This document shows, piece by piece, positions 17,601 through 25,685 of a stretch of DNA of 64,000 nt. The notes beneath the pieces are model-generated. The model was not told where the DNA came from. It ran no database searches and saw nothing but the letters and a program-made list of their open reading frames with translations. Every line of letters starts with the position of its first letter. The first letter of the stretch is position 1. The stretch is from Microbacterium pumilum (lineage in GTDB: Bacteria > Actinomycetota > Actinomycetes > Actinomycetales > Microbacteriaceae). The stretch lies in NCBI RefSeq assembly GCF_039530225.1, contig NZ_BAAAOH010000001.1, forward strand, positions 1,054,001 through 1,118,000, read 5' to 3'. Position numbers and translations under genes: made by a program.

Positions 17601-18775
17601 ACGAGCATCTGGACGACATCCTCTATCCGCCGATCGAACCCTACGAGACCGGCGAGCTGATCGTCGGAGACGGCAACCGCGTCTACTGGGAGCAGAGCGG
17701 CAACCCCCACGGCAAACCCGTCGTGTTCCTGCATGGCGGTCCCGGAGCGGGCACCTCGCCCTGGCATCGACGGTTCTTCGATCCCGAGCGCTACCGGATC
17801 GTGCTCTTCGACCAGCGCGGATGCGGGCGCTCGACGCCTCACGCCAGCCAGGACGCGGAGCTTCGCCACAACACGACGTGGCACCTCGTCGGCGACATCG
17901 AGCTGCTGCGCCGCAACCTCGGCATACCGTCATGGCAGGTCTTCGGCGGATCGTGGGGGAGCGCCCTGGCGCTCGCGTATGCGCAGGCGCACCCCAGTGC
18001 TGTCACCGAACTGGTGCTGCGGGGGATCTTCACGCTCCGCCGCCACGAGCTGGAGTGGTTCTACGAGGGCGGAGCATCGGTGATCTTCCCCGACCTGTGG
18101 GAGGAATTCATCGCGCCCATCCCCGTCCTCGAGCGATCGCGGTTGATCGAGGCCTACCACCGGCGCCTTGCCGACCCTGATCCGGCCATCCACGTTCCGG
18201 CGGGCGTGGCGTGGTCGCGATGGGAAGCCGCGACGCTGACCCTCCTCCCCGACGAAGAACTCGTGAACGGGATGACGGAGCCCGCTGCGGCGACCGCGTT
18301 CGCGCGCATCGAGAACCACTACTTCCTCCACGGCGGCTGGTTCGACGAGGGACAGCTCATCGACGGCGTCGGCGTGATCCGCGACATCCCCGCGGTCATC
18401 GTTCAGGGTCGCTATGACGTGTGCACGCCGATCATGACCGCGTGGGATCTGCACCGTGCGTGGCCGGAGGCGGAGTTCGTCATCGTGCCCGACGCATCGC
18501 ATGCCGCCGGCGAGCCGGGCATCGCCCGCGCGCTGCGGGCGGCGACCGATCGCTTCGCCGGCAAGGTCGCCGAGCCCGAGCCGGTCGCTGACCCCGAGCC
18601 CGTCGCTGACCCCGAGCCGGTCGCTGAGCCCGAGCCGGTCGCTGAGCCTGTCGAAGCGTCCGCGCCCGACCCTGAGCCGGTCGCTGACCCCGAGCCGGTC
18701 GCTGAGCCTGTCGAAGCGTCCGGCGATCCCGCCGCCGCCCCGCCTGCGGATGGCGAACTGGCCGACGAGGAGTAG
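17597..18775 (+). CDS. pip: Prolyl aminopeptidase (proline iminopeptidase) with repeat-encoded tail
   Basis: 392 residues from GTG 17597, overlapping the previous stop by 4 nt; an extension to 17528 lies inside the upstream gene. It is an alpha/beta hydrolase of the S33 family: HGGPGAG oxyanion loop, DQRGCGRS, nucleophile Ser119 in GGSWGS, Asp in QGRYDVCTP, and His in PDASHAA. It releases N-terminal Pro from peptides. The catalytic part ends near residue 325. The last ~65 residues are an acidic EPVADP / EPVEAS repeat tail encoded by tandem DNA repeats of the actinobacterial intergenic type (CTGAGCCTGTCGAAG, twice), an addition not expected in this family. Confidence 0.93.
   Translation: MNEHLDDILYPPIEPYETGELIVGDGNRVYWEQSGNPHGKPVVFLHGGPGAGTSPWHRRFFDPERYRIVLFDQRGCGRSTPHASQDAELRHNTTWHLVGDIELLRRNLGIPSWQVFGGSWGSALALAYAQAHPSAVTELVLRGIFTLRRHELEWFYEGGASVIFPDLWEEFIAPIPVLERSRLIEAYHRRLADPDPAIHVPAGVAWSRWEAATLTLLPDEELVNGMTEPAAATAFARIENHYFLHGGWFDEGQLIDGVGVIRDIPAVIVQGRYDVCTPIMTAWDLHRAWPEAEFVIVPDASHAAGEPGIARALRAATDRFAGKVAEPEPVADPEPVADPEPVAEPEPVAEPVEASAPDPEPVADPEPVAEPVEASGDPAAAPPADGELADEE
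18575..18722. repeat. Tandem GAGCCGGTCGCTGAC-type repeats translated in the pip tail
   Basis: Successive ~18-bp units of CCGAGCCGGTCGCTGACC form, interrupted twice by GCTGAGCCTGTCGAAGCGTCC (about 18641-18661 and 18701-18721). The latter matches the dispersed intergenic repeat of this genome. Because the units are multiples of three, the array is read as an in-frame Pro/Glu/Ala/Val tail. Confidence 0.75.
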
Positions 18776-18966
18776 CGCCCCTGCTAGACTGGGGACACTT
18801 GCAGCGCTCCGACGCGCTTCTTGCGTCGTAGAACGCTTCCCTCGCCGCCGTCTCAGGATCATCCGAGATGCCGCCGGCTGACAAACTTCGCACGGCGACC
18901 CCGCGTCGAAATCCGACCCGGTTCACCGAACAGGGTGCGTGCGCGCGCCCGGAGAAAACTCCCTCA
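18776..18966 (+). promoter_or_regulatory. 5' leader of the DEAD-box helicase with extended -10 promoter
   Basis: A 191-bp gap between pip and the helicase start. TGCTAGACT (18782-18790) fits an extended -10 box (TG-N-TAGACT at 18785-18790) just after the pip stop, giving a leader of about 170 nt. Long leaders are common for DEAD-box helicases and often mediate cold or autoregulatory control. GGAGAAAACTCCC just before the start is a small hairpin that includes the GGAG of the probable ribosome binding site and could gate translation. No -35 box was identified. Confidence 0.45.
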
Positions 18967-20502
18967 ATGACTGATGTCACCTTCAGCACGCTCGGCGTGC
19001 CCCAGCCGCTCATCACCGCTCTCGCGGCGGACGGCAAGACCACGGCCTTCCCGATCCAGATCGACACCCTGCCCGACACGCTCGCGGGTCGCGACGTGCT
19101 CGGTCGCGGCAAGACGGGCTCGGGCAAGACGCTCGCGTTCGCCATCCCGATGGTCGCCCGGCTCGGCACCAAGCTCGCCGGCGGCAATCGTCGCGGCGGC
19201 ATGCCCCTCGGCCTCGTGCTCGCCCCCACGCGCGAGCTCGCGACCCAGATCAACGCGGTGCTCGAGCCGCTCGCGAAGGCCTACGGCCTGACCACCACGA
19301 CCATCTTCGGCGGAGTGAGCCAGAACCGTCAGGTGGCGGCGCTGAAGTCCGGCGTCGACATCGTCGTCGCGTGCCCCGGCCGCCTCGAAGACCTCATGGG
19401 CCAGCGCCACGTGCGCCTCGACGCCATCGAGATCACCGTGATCGACGAGGCCGACCACATGGCAGACCTGGGCTTCCTGCCCGGAGTCACCCGAATCCTG
19501 AGCGCGACCCCGGCAGGCGGACAGCGCCTGCTGTTCAGCGCCACGCTCGACAACGGCGTGGACAAGCTCGTCAAGCGCTTCCTCAGCAACGAGGTGATGC
19601 ACTCGGTCGACGAGGCCAACTCGCACGTTTCGGCGATGACGCACCACGTCTTCACGATGACCGACGCCGACGCCAAGAACGAGGTCGTCCGCACCCTCGC
19701 GTCCGGCACGGGCCGCCGCATCCTGTTCATGCGCACCAAGCACCACGCCAAGAAGCTCGCGCAGAAGCTCACCGCCCAGGGAATCCCCTCGGTCGACCTG
19801 CACGGCAACCTCTCACAGCCCGCACGTGACCGCAACCTCGCGGCGTTCTCCTCGGGTGCCGCACGCGTGCTCGTCGCGACGGATGTCGCCGCCCGCGGCG
19901 TGCACGTCGACGACGTCGAGCTCGTCATCCACGTCGACCCGCCCACCGAGCACAAGGCGTACCTGCACCGCTCCGGTCGCACGGCTCGCGCGGGTGCCGA
20001 GGGCGCTGTCGTGACCCTCGTGCTTCCCGGGCAGGAGCGCGACGTCGCAGATCTGCTCCGCAAGGCGGCCATCGCCGTGAAGCCCATCCGCGTGACTCCC
20101 CAGTCGGCCGAGGTCACCGCGCTCGTCGGCGAGGTCGCGGCCTACGTCACGCCCACTCCGAAGGTCGAGTCGCACCGCGGAGGCGGCCAGAGCCAGGGCG
20201 CCAACGCCCAGCGCAAGCGCGCCGCGCGCGGCGGTTCGACCGGTGGTCAGTCCCGTGTCGAGCGGTCGGGTTCGACCGGTCAGGCTCGCGGGGACCGTTC
20301 GGGTCGTCCCGCACAGTCGAAGGGGACGGATGCCGCCCGCGGCACCGCCCACACCGGCCGTGACTCGGGACAGGCTGCGAACCAGCCGGCCGGCACGCCG
20401 CGCCAGGGCGGCTCGCGCCGCGCCTCGCACGCCGGTGGCTCGAAGCTCATGGTCGGCTCGGTCGTCCGCCAGAACGGCGGCAACCGCCGCAGCGGGCGCT
20501 GA
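18967..20502 (+). CDS. DEAD-box ATP-dependent RNA helicase
   Basis: 511 residues from ATG 18967, preceded by GGAGAAAAC; the frame is open further upstream but that region looks like leader. Helicase motifs in order: Q-motif Phe/Gln (FPIQ, 28-31), Walker A GKTGSGKT (48-55), PTRELATQ, Walker B VIDEAD (~158), SAT (FSATLDN), DVAARGVHVDDV, and HRSGRTARAG (~334). The ~110-residue tail is rich in Gly, Ser, Arg and Gln, an RGG-like RNA-binding extension. It unwinds RNA duplexes in ribosome assembly or mRNA turnover, often induced by cold. A strong terminator follows. Confidence 0.95.
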   Translation: MTDVTFSTLGVPQPLITALAADGKTTAFPIQIDTLPDTLAGRDVLGRGKTGSGKTLAFAIPMVARLGTKLAGGNRRGGMPLGLVLAPTRELATQINAVLEPLAKAYGLTTTTIFGGVSQNRQVAALKSGVDIVVACPGRLEDLMGQRHVRLDAIEITVIDEADHMADLGFLPGVTRILSATPAGGQRLLFSATLDNGVDKLVKRFLSNEVMHSVDEANSHVSAMTHHVFTMTDADAKNEVVRTLASGTGRRILFMRTKHHAKKLAQKLTAQGIPSVDLHGNLSQPARDRNLAAFSSGAARVLVATDVAARGVHVDDVELVIHVDPPTEHKAYLHRSGRTARAGAEGAVVTLVLPGQERDVADLLRKAAIAVKPIRVTPQSAEVTALVGEVAAYVTPTPKVESHRGGGQSQGANAQRKRAARGGSTGGQSRVERSGSTGQARGDRSGRPAQSKGTDAARGTAHTGRDSGQAANQPAGTPRQGGSRRASHAGGSKLMVGSVVRQNGGNRRSGR

Positions 20503-20521
20503 CCCTCACCTGATCCATGCG

Positions 20522-20552
20522 AAGGGCGGACTCCCGTGAGGGGTCCGCCCTT
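20522..20552 (+). terminator. Rho-independent terminator of the DEAD-box gene
   Basis: A perfect 10-bp stem AAGGGCGGAC (20522-20531) / GTCCGCCCTT (20543-20552) with an 11-nt loop, followed by a short T run, starts 20 bp after the helicase stop. Confidence 0.85.
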
Positions 20553-20563
20553 TCGGCACTCCC

Positions 20564-20652
20564 CGGTCGTTGAGCGAGCGCAGCGAGACGAAACGCGTCG
20601 GGTGGTTCGGCGCGTTTCGTCCCGGTCGCTGCGCTCTCTCGCTCAACGACCG
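20564..20652. repeat. Palindromic GGTCGTTGAGCGAGCGCAGCGAGACGAAACG element
   Basis: Two inverted arms, 20564-20597 and 20611-20652, match imperfectly: arm 2 carries a few extra bases around its CTCTCTC and CCCGG stretches. They flank a 13-bp spacer. This element is common between genes in Microbacteriaceae. It sits between the helicase and the convergent GMC oxidoreductase gene and could also stop transcription from both sides. ACAGGCTCAGCGCG next to it (about 20653-20666) is the complement of the related TGAGCCTGT motif. Confidence 0.75.
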
Positions 20653-20658
20653 ACAGGC

Positions 20659-22302
20659 TCAGCGCGACGCCTTGATCCGGTCGGCGGCGACCTCGCCGAT
20701 CACGATCGCGGCGGCATTCGTGTGACCGCGGACGACCGTGGGCATGACTGACGCATCCGCAACCCGCAGCCCGGAGACTCCTCGCACCCGGAGGTCGGGA
20801 TCGACGACGGATGCGGCATCCGCACCCATCCGCGCGGTGCCGACCGGGTGGTAGATCGTGTGCGAGTAGCGACGCAGTGAGAGCTCAGCGCGTTCGGCAG
20901 GCGTCATCCGCTCGCCGTCTTCCGGCAGTACCCAGCGTCCAGTCGTCACGGCGCGCAGGGCTTCGGTGTCGAGGAGCCGCTCGCACTCGGCGATACCCGC
21001 GAGGATCGTGGCTTCATCGATGCCCTCGGGATCGGTGAGGTACCCCGGGTCGATGACCGCCTTTTCGAACGGGTCGGCGGAAGCGAGCCGAATCGTGCCG
21101 CGACTCCGCGGTCGCAGCAGGATGGCGGCGATGGTGAGACCCTCGTCCGGCGGCCGCACGAGGCCCTGGCCGACGTAGGGGGCTGTGGCGAAGAGGATCT
21201 CGACGTCGGGCAGACCGGCGGGCACGCCCGCGCCCTCGGCGGCCGCGGTGCGGACGAATCCATACGCCTCGGCGACAGGGGAGGACAGCATCCCTCGCCT
21301 GGTCGTGAGGTAGCGCGCGAGTTGGGGTGCACTCGCGCCCGTGAACAGGGTGCCGCCGAGGGCCTGCGGAGCGAGGCCCGCGATGAGGTGGTCCTGCAGG
21401 TTCGAGCCGACCCCGGGTGCGTCGACCACGAGCGCAATGCCGTGCTCGGCGAGATGATCGGCCGGTCCGATGCCGCTCAGCATGAGCACTTGAGGAGTGT
21501 TGACGGCGCCGCCGGAGAGGATCACCTCGTGCCGGGCGGCGGCGTGCACGGTGATGCCGTCGATCTCGACGTACACACCCATCGCGCGCGGCTCCTCTCC
21601 GGACGTGCCGGATGACGCGGCGAAAGTCACGCGCCGCACGAACGCCCCGGTGACCACACGCAGGTTGCGCCGGTCCTTCGCGGGTCGGAGGTATGCGTCC
21701 GCGGTCGACGCACGGGCGCCGCGCCGCTGCGACACCATGGTCTGCGAGAAGCCCTGTCCTTCCGGGAGGTTCGCCGCGGTGACCGGATGCCCGGCTTCGC
21801 GTGCGGCGTCGAGGAACGCCGCGGTGTGCGCCCGCGGGTCGCGCTGGCGCTCCACCGACTGCGGGCCGTCGGTGCCCTGCGTCTCGTGCGCGGCGTCTTC
21901 GGTGCGCTCGACACGGCGGAAATAGTGCTCGAGCGACTTCCACGACCAGGACTCGCCCGCTGTCTCGGCCCACTCGTCGTAGTCGGCCGCGAAGCCGCGC
22001 ACCCACATCATCGCGTTGAGGGACGACGAGCCGCCGAGCGTCTTGCCGCGCGGCCAGAAGATCGTGCGGTTCTCGAGGTGCGACTGCGGAACGGTGTCGT
22101 AGTTCCAGTCGTACGCACCGCGGAACAGGCTCGTGAATGCCGCCGGAATGTGCAGCTGAGGCGCGGAGTCGGGCGGGCCCGCCTCGAGCAGCAGCACCGA
22201 CACGTGGGGGTCCTCACTCAGGCGTGCCGCCACCACCGCGCCGGCTGAGCCTGCGCCCACGACGATGTAGTCGGCCGCGAGCGGAGCCACGCGCCGGCTC
22301 AC
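20659..22302 (-). CDS. GMC-family FAD-dependent oxidoreductase (choline dehydrogenase-like)
   Basis: 547 residues from GTG 22302, which overlaps the aldehyde dehydrogenase stop (GTGA). FAD-binding GAGSAG lies near residue 14, the GMC signature WPRGKTLGGSSSLNAMMWVRG near 85-105, and the catalytic His in HPVGTARMG near the C-terminus, followed by the second FAD contact. The family oxidises primary alcohols to aldehydes. Its partner upstream is an aldehyde dehydrogenase in the same operon, so the pair should carry an alcohol through an aldehyde to an acid. Choline to betaine is one option, but no choline-specific feature is proven by sequence alone. Confidence 0.92.
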   Translation of the reverse strand: MSRRVAPLAADYIVVGAGSAGAVVAARLSEDPHVSVLLLEAGPPDSAPQLHIPAAFTSLFRGAYDWNYDTVPQSHLENRTIFWPRGKTLGGSSSLNAMMWVRGFAADYDEWAETAGESWSWKSLEHYFRRVERTEDAAHETQGTDGPQSVERQRDPRAHTAAFLDAAREAGHPVTAANLPEGQGFSQTMVSQRRGARASTADAYLRPAKDRRNLRVVTGAFVRRVTFAASSGTSGEEPRAMGVYVEIDGITVHAAARHEVILSGGAVNTPQVLMLSGIGPADHLAEHGIALVVDAPGVGSNLQDHLIAGLAPQALGGTLFTGASAPQLARYLTTRRGMLSSPVAEAYGFVRTAAAEGAGVPAGLPDVEILFATAPYVGQGLVRPPDEGLTIAAILLRPRSRGTIRLASADPFEKAVIDPGYLTDPEGIDEATILAGIAECERLLDTEALRAVTTGRWVLPEDGERMTPAERAELSLRRYSHTIYHPVGTARMGADAASVVDPDLRVRGVSGLRVADASVMPTVVRGHTNAAAIVIGEVAADRIKASR

Positions 22303-24083
22303 GCGCGGAACGCCTGAGTGAGCGTGGCGACCAGCTTCACCCAGTCCTGGTTCATCTGGAACCGGGTGAAGCCCTCGCTCACCCTCGCGCCGGTGCGCGA
22401 GCTGACGAACCACGGCGGCTTCGGCAGCACCGAGAATCGGCCGGCGCCGAACGCCGATGACACCGAGCGGGGGAACGGGCGGAAGGGCCCGTGCGTCACC
22501 GATCGCTCGACGTGGTCGAGCAGCAGCGCGTTGTGCACGACGCCGATTCCGCTCTCGACCTCGTCGAGCGTCGCGCCGGGGAACCCGCCCCAGGTCAGGG
22601 TCGGAGTCAAGTAGACGAACGCCGACCAGGCGTTGATCGCGATGGAGCCGTAGCGCAGTGCGGCGATGGCGTTGTCGAACCCGTCGCCGAGCGCGGCCTG
22701 CGTCTGGGGATCGATCAGCACGTTGGCGCCGAGCGTGCCGGTCAGCTTCTCGTTGGCATGGGCGACCGCCGTATCGAGGAACTCCTGGCCGTTGCCCGGC
22801 AGCGAGACGACTCCCAGCACGGGGGTGAAGTACTCGGTGGTCTCGATTGCGGTGGCGTCCTCATCCGCCCCGATCACGACGAGAGCGCGGGTGCCCTCTG
22901 CGAACCATGTCGCGTCGGGATAGTCGGATGCCGCGCCGGCCAGCTTCTCGGTGCTGCGCGGGTACCAGGCAGACCGACGCGGGGCCGCTTGGTACGCCGT
23001 TCGGAGGGCGTCGAGGAAGGCATCGCGCTGCGGCCAGTCGGAGCTCATCAGCACGACCTGGCCGGCGATGCAGTTGTGGCCGGCGTTCTGCAGCCGCATC
23101 GTCGCGATGTGCTCGGCCTGGAATCGCAGATCCGCTTCGGTCCAGACGCCCGGCACGACGATGATCGGCGAGACACCGCCGAGTTCGGCGGTGATCGGCT
23201 TCTCGAGCTTCGGACGATTCTCGCGCTTGCGCTGGAGGGTCGCCGCCTCCCCTGCACCTGTCGACGGTCCCCACACGATCGTCTCGAACGTGGGTGCGGC
23301 GCCGGTGATGTGGACATGCTCGATCGCGGGGTGACCCGTGAGATAGGCGCCCATTTCGCCGCCCCCTCGGACGATCCGGACGAAGCCGGGCTCGATGAGC
23401 GGCGCGAGCGCGCGCTCGAAGACCGCCAGCAGCGGGTCCTGCGTGGGGTTGAGCTTGAGCAGGCTGACGCAGTTGCCCGACAGCAGTTCGTAGAGCACAT
23501 CGAGCACGGGGATCGAGGTGACGTTGCCGGCGCCGAGCACCAGACCGACGCCACCGGATGTCGTCGGCGCGAGCTGACCGAGACCGGCAGTGCGGCGCGC
23601 CTCTTCCGCCGTCACTCCGGGCTCGAACCAGACTTCGCCGGTGAAGCCCGACAGCAAGATGCCATCGGTGGCGCCGAGCGGGAAGACGTGGGCTCGTACA
23701 CGACCGCCGGGCGCGGCATCCGTCTTCACGTCCGTCAGGGGGCTCTGGCCTCTGGCCAGCTTCAGCAGGGTCGAGCGATACGCCGTCAGCGCCGTGAGCA
23801 CGCCGTAGGGTCCGCCCAGCCAGTCCTCGCCACGAAGCGGATGCCCGGGCTCGAGGCCCTTGGCTGTGGCTGCGGCATCCGCCCACTCGGCGGCGACGGC
23901 GGTGACGGAGGCATGCAGCCGCTCCATGAGCCGCGCGCGCTGTTCGAGAGTGAGGTGGACCCAGGTCTTCGCGCCCAGGCCCAGATCGCCGATCGCCACG
24001 TCGATCGCGTCGCGCTCTGTCTGGCTGAGTGCGGTGTCGGGGGTGCGGGGCTGGGCCGATACAGCCGTGGGGGCCTCTGACAC
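22299..24083 (-). CDS. Aldehyde dehydrogenase family protein
   Basis: 594 residues from GTG 24083, supported by AAGGAG 7 nt upstream; longer than the usual ~500. The NAD-fold is recognisable, the general-base Glu lies in ITAELGG, and the catalytic Cys in NAGHNCIAGQ, where most families have G-Q-N-C. The N-terminus has ~40 extra residues and the C-terminus an additional ~70 residues after the ALDH core. It belongs to a divergent branch, so the substrate is not predictable. It is translationally coupled to the GMC oxidoreductase, suggesting sequential oxidation of one alcohol. Confidence 0.88.
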   Translation of the reverse strand: MSEAPTAVSAQPRTPDTALSQTERDAIDVAIGDLGLGAKTWVHLTLEQRARLMERLHASVTAVAAEWADAAATAKGLEPGHPLRGEDWLGGPYGVLTALTAYRSTLLKLARGQSPLTDVKTDAAPGGRVRAHVFPLGATDGILLSGFTGEVWFEPGVTAEEARRTAGLGQLAPTTSGGVGLVLGAGNVTSIPVLDVLYELLSGNCVSLLKLNPTQDPLLAVFERALAPLIEPGFVRIVRGGGEMGAYLTGHPAIEHVHITGAAPTFETIVWGPSTGAGEAATLQRKRENRPKLEKPITAELGGVSPIIVVPGVWTEADLRFQAEHIATMRLQNAGHNCIAGQVVLMSSDWPQRDAFLDALRTAYQAAPRRSAWYPRSTEKLAGAASDYPDATWFAEGTRALVVIGADEDATAIETTEYFTPVLGVVSLPGNGQEFLDTAVAHANEKLTGTLGANVLIDPQTQAALGDGFDNAIAALRYGSIAINAWSAFVYLTPTLTWGGFPGATLDEVESGIGVVHNALLLDHVERSVTHGPFRPFPRSVSSAFGAGRFSVLPKPPWFVSSRTGARVSEGFTRFQMNQDWVKLVATLTQAFRA

Positions 24084-24139
24084 GGGCGCTCTCCTTCGGG
24101 CGGGAAGTCTCAGTCTACGTTCACGGGCGAGACCCGATC

Positions 24140-25588
24140 TCACTGGGTGCGGGACTCGATGTCGGTGCGGCGCAGCGGGTAGCGGGCGAGCGTGAGGAGG
24201 CTGAGTCCGACCAGCACGGCGGGTACCAGGCTGAAACTCACGACGATGCCCGTGATGGCGGCAGAAGGCTGGGTCACGGTCTCTGCTGCCGTCGACGAGA
24301 CGTATCCCGTGACCGCGAGAATGATCGACAGCGTGGTCGCCCCCAGGGCGAACCCGATGGTCTCGCCCGCCGTCCAGACACCGCTGAACGAGCCCGCCTG
24401 GCCGGGTCCGCTCGTGCGCTCGTCATGAGAGATCACGTCGGGGAGCATCGACATCGGCAGCGACTGCATCCCGGCATACGCGACACCGGCGACCGCAACC
24501 GGCACATAGATCCAGGCGCCGGGCGCCCAGAGCGTGCCGAGGATGGTCAATGCGGCACAGGCGAACAAGACGCTCGCGATCGAGAAAGCGCGCTCCTTGC
24601 CGATGCGACGGGCCAGAACGCCCCACCCGGGTGCCGCGAACAGGGCGGGGGCGATGAGCGCGACGAAGAGGAACGTGACGGCCTGCTCGGAATGGAGCAC
24701 CCACGTCGCGACGTACTGGGCGCCGGCGAGCATGAGCCCCGTCGCGAGTGCCTGCAGCAGATAAGTCGACAGCAGTGCGCGAAAGGCGAGACTTCGCCGC
24801 AGTCCCCGGATGCCGTTGGAATAATGCTCGCGGATGCCGCCGCCCTCGGTCTGCTCGCCCGCAGCGGTCCGTAAACCCGCGGTCCCTGAGCCCGCGGTCC
24901 CTGAGCCCGCGGTCCCTGAGCCTGTCGAAGGGCCGCCGGCCCACGTCACCGGGCGTTGTGCGACGGTGGTGGCGACCAGCATCCCGACCGCGATCACCAC
25001 GCCGGCGACGATGCCCATGATGAGATAGCCGAGCACGGGGTCTTCGGTGATCCCGCGAAGCTCCGGTCCACCGGCTCCGAAGAGCAGGATCGCGAAGGTG
25101 AGCACGACGACCCGCCAGGTCAGCAGGCGAGTGCGTTCGTCGTAGCTCGGGGTCAGTTCCGCCGGAAGCGCGATGTAGGGCACCTGGAAGAGGCTGAACG
25201 CCGTCGCGGTCAGCGTGAAGGCGAAGAACACCCACACCGCCCCGACGACCGGGCCGAGCGAGGGCGGCACGGCGAAGGTGAGCGCGAAGAGCACCGGCAG
25301 AGCCAGCGCGCCGATCAGCATGAGCCGGCGTCGCGTACCGTGCCGGGCGAGGTCGCGATCGGTCAAGGCGCCGATGATCGGATCGATGATGACATCCCAG
25401 ACCTTGGCGACCGTGATCACCAGGCCGGCGACGAGCGCTGCGACGCCGAGCGAGTCGGTCAGGTAGTACGCCAGCACGAGCCCTGGAAGGGTGGCGAAGC
25501 CGCCGGTGCCGAGCGAGCCGGTCGCGTACCGGGCGATCGTGCCCCTCGAAAGACGAACGTCCGCGGGCGAGGGGGCGGCAGTGCTCAT
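24140..25588 (-). CDS. GPH/MFS-type sugar-cation symporter with repeat-encoded loop
   Basis: 482 residues from ATG 25588; twelve membrane helices. The N-terminal pattern (RYATGSLGTGGFATLPGLVL, then AKVWDVIIDPIIGALTDR) is typical of the glycoside-pentoside-hexuronide:cation symporter family, in which the Asp residues of helix 2 contribute to cation coupling. The central cytosolic loop contains a (GSGTA)n stretch encoded by three perfect 15-bp DNA repeats. The substrate is unknown. A TACACT hexamer ends 6 nt before the ATG, so a leaderless transcript is plausible. The aldehyde dehydrogenase gene starts 56 bp downstream and may be co-transcribed. Confidence 0.88.
   Translation of the reverse strand: MSTAAPSPADVRLSRGTIARYATGSLGTGGFATLPGLVLAYYLTDSLGVAALVAGLVITVAKVWDVIIDPIIGALTDRDLARHGTRRRLMLIGALALPVLFALTFAVPPSLGPVVGAVWVFFAFTLTATAFSLFQVPYIALPAELTPSYDERTRLLTWRVVVLTFAILLFGAGGPELRGITEDPVLGYLIMGIVAGVVIAVGMLVATTVAQRPVTWAGGPSTGSGTAGSGTAGSGTAGLRTAAGEQTEGGGIREHYSNGIRGLRRSLAFRALLSTYLLQALATGLMLAGAQYVATWVLHSEQAVTFLFVALIAPALFAAPGWGVLARRIGKERAFSIASVLFACAALTILGTLWAPGAWIYVPVAVAGVAYAGMQSLPMSMLPDVISHDERTSGPGQAGSFSGVWTAGETIGFALGATTLSIILAVTGYVSSTAAETVTQPSAAITGIVVSFSLVPAVLVGLSLLTLARYPLRRTDIESRTQ
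24876..24932. repeat. Three 15-bp tandem repeats plus CCTGTCGAAGGG inside the symporter gene
   Basis: CCCGCGGTCCCTGAG occurs three times without mismatch at 24876-24890, 24891-24905 and 24906-24920, followed by CCTGTCGAAGGG (24921-24932). It belongs to the same dispersed family as the intergenic repeats. It stays in frame and encodes a flexible Gly/Ser/Thr/Ala loop between membrane helices. Confidence 0.85.
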
Positions 25589-25685
25589 CGCGCCAGTGTA
25601 GGTGAGGTGCGAGTGCGTCTTGGGGCGGCTGTGGAGTGAGTGCGCTTCGTCTCGCGAAGCGGTCCCTGAGCGGGTCGAAGGGCGC
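25589..25685. repeat. Intergenic repeats and hairpin between kynureninase and symporter genes
   Basis: The stretch contains CGCTTCG (25643-25649) / CGAAGCG (25655-25661), a 7-bp stem that may terminate the kynureninase transcript. It is followed by GTCCCTGAGCGGGTCGAAGGGCGCTCAACGACC (25662 on), which combines two motifs of the dispersed repeat family. On the minus strand, TACACT (25600-25595) is the likely -10 box of the symporter gene. Confidence 0.5.

Noticed and set aside
18575..18722. CRISPR array suggested by short regular repeats
   Set aside because: Units are 15-21 bp, directly adjacent without unique spacers, in frame and coding; no cas genes are present.
22491..24080. A 529-codon plus-strand open frame
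   Set aside because: It is antisense to the aldehyde dehydrogenase; the product is of random Arg/Gly-rich type.
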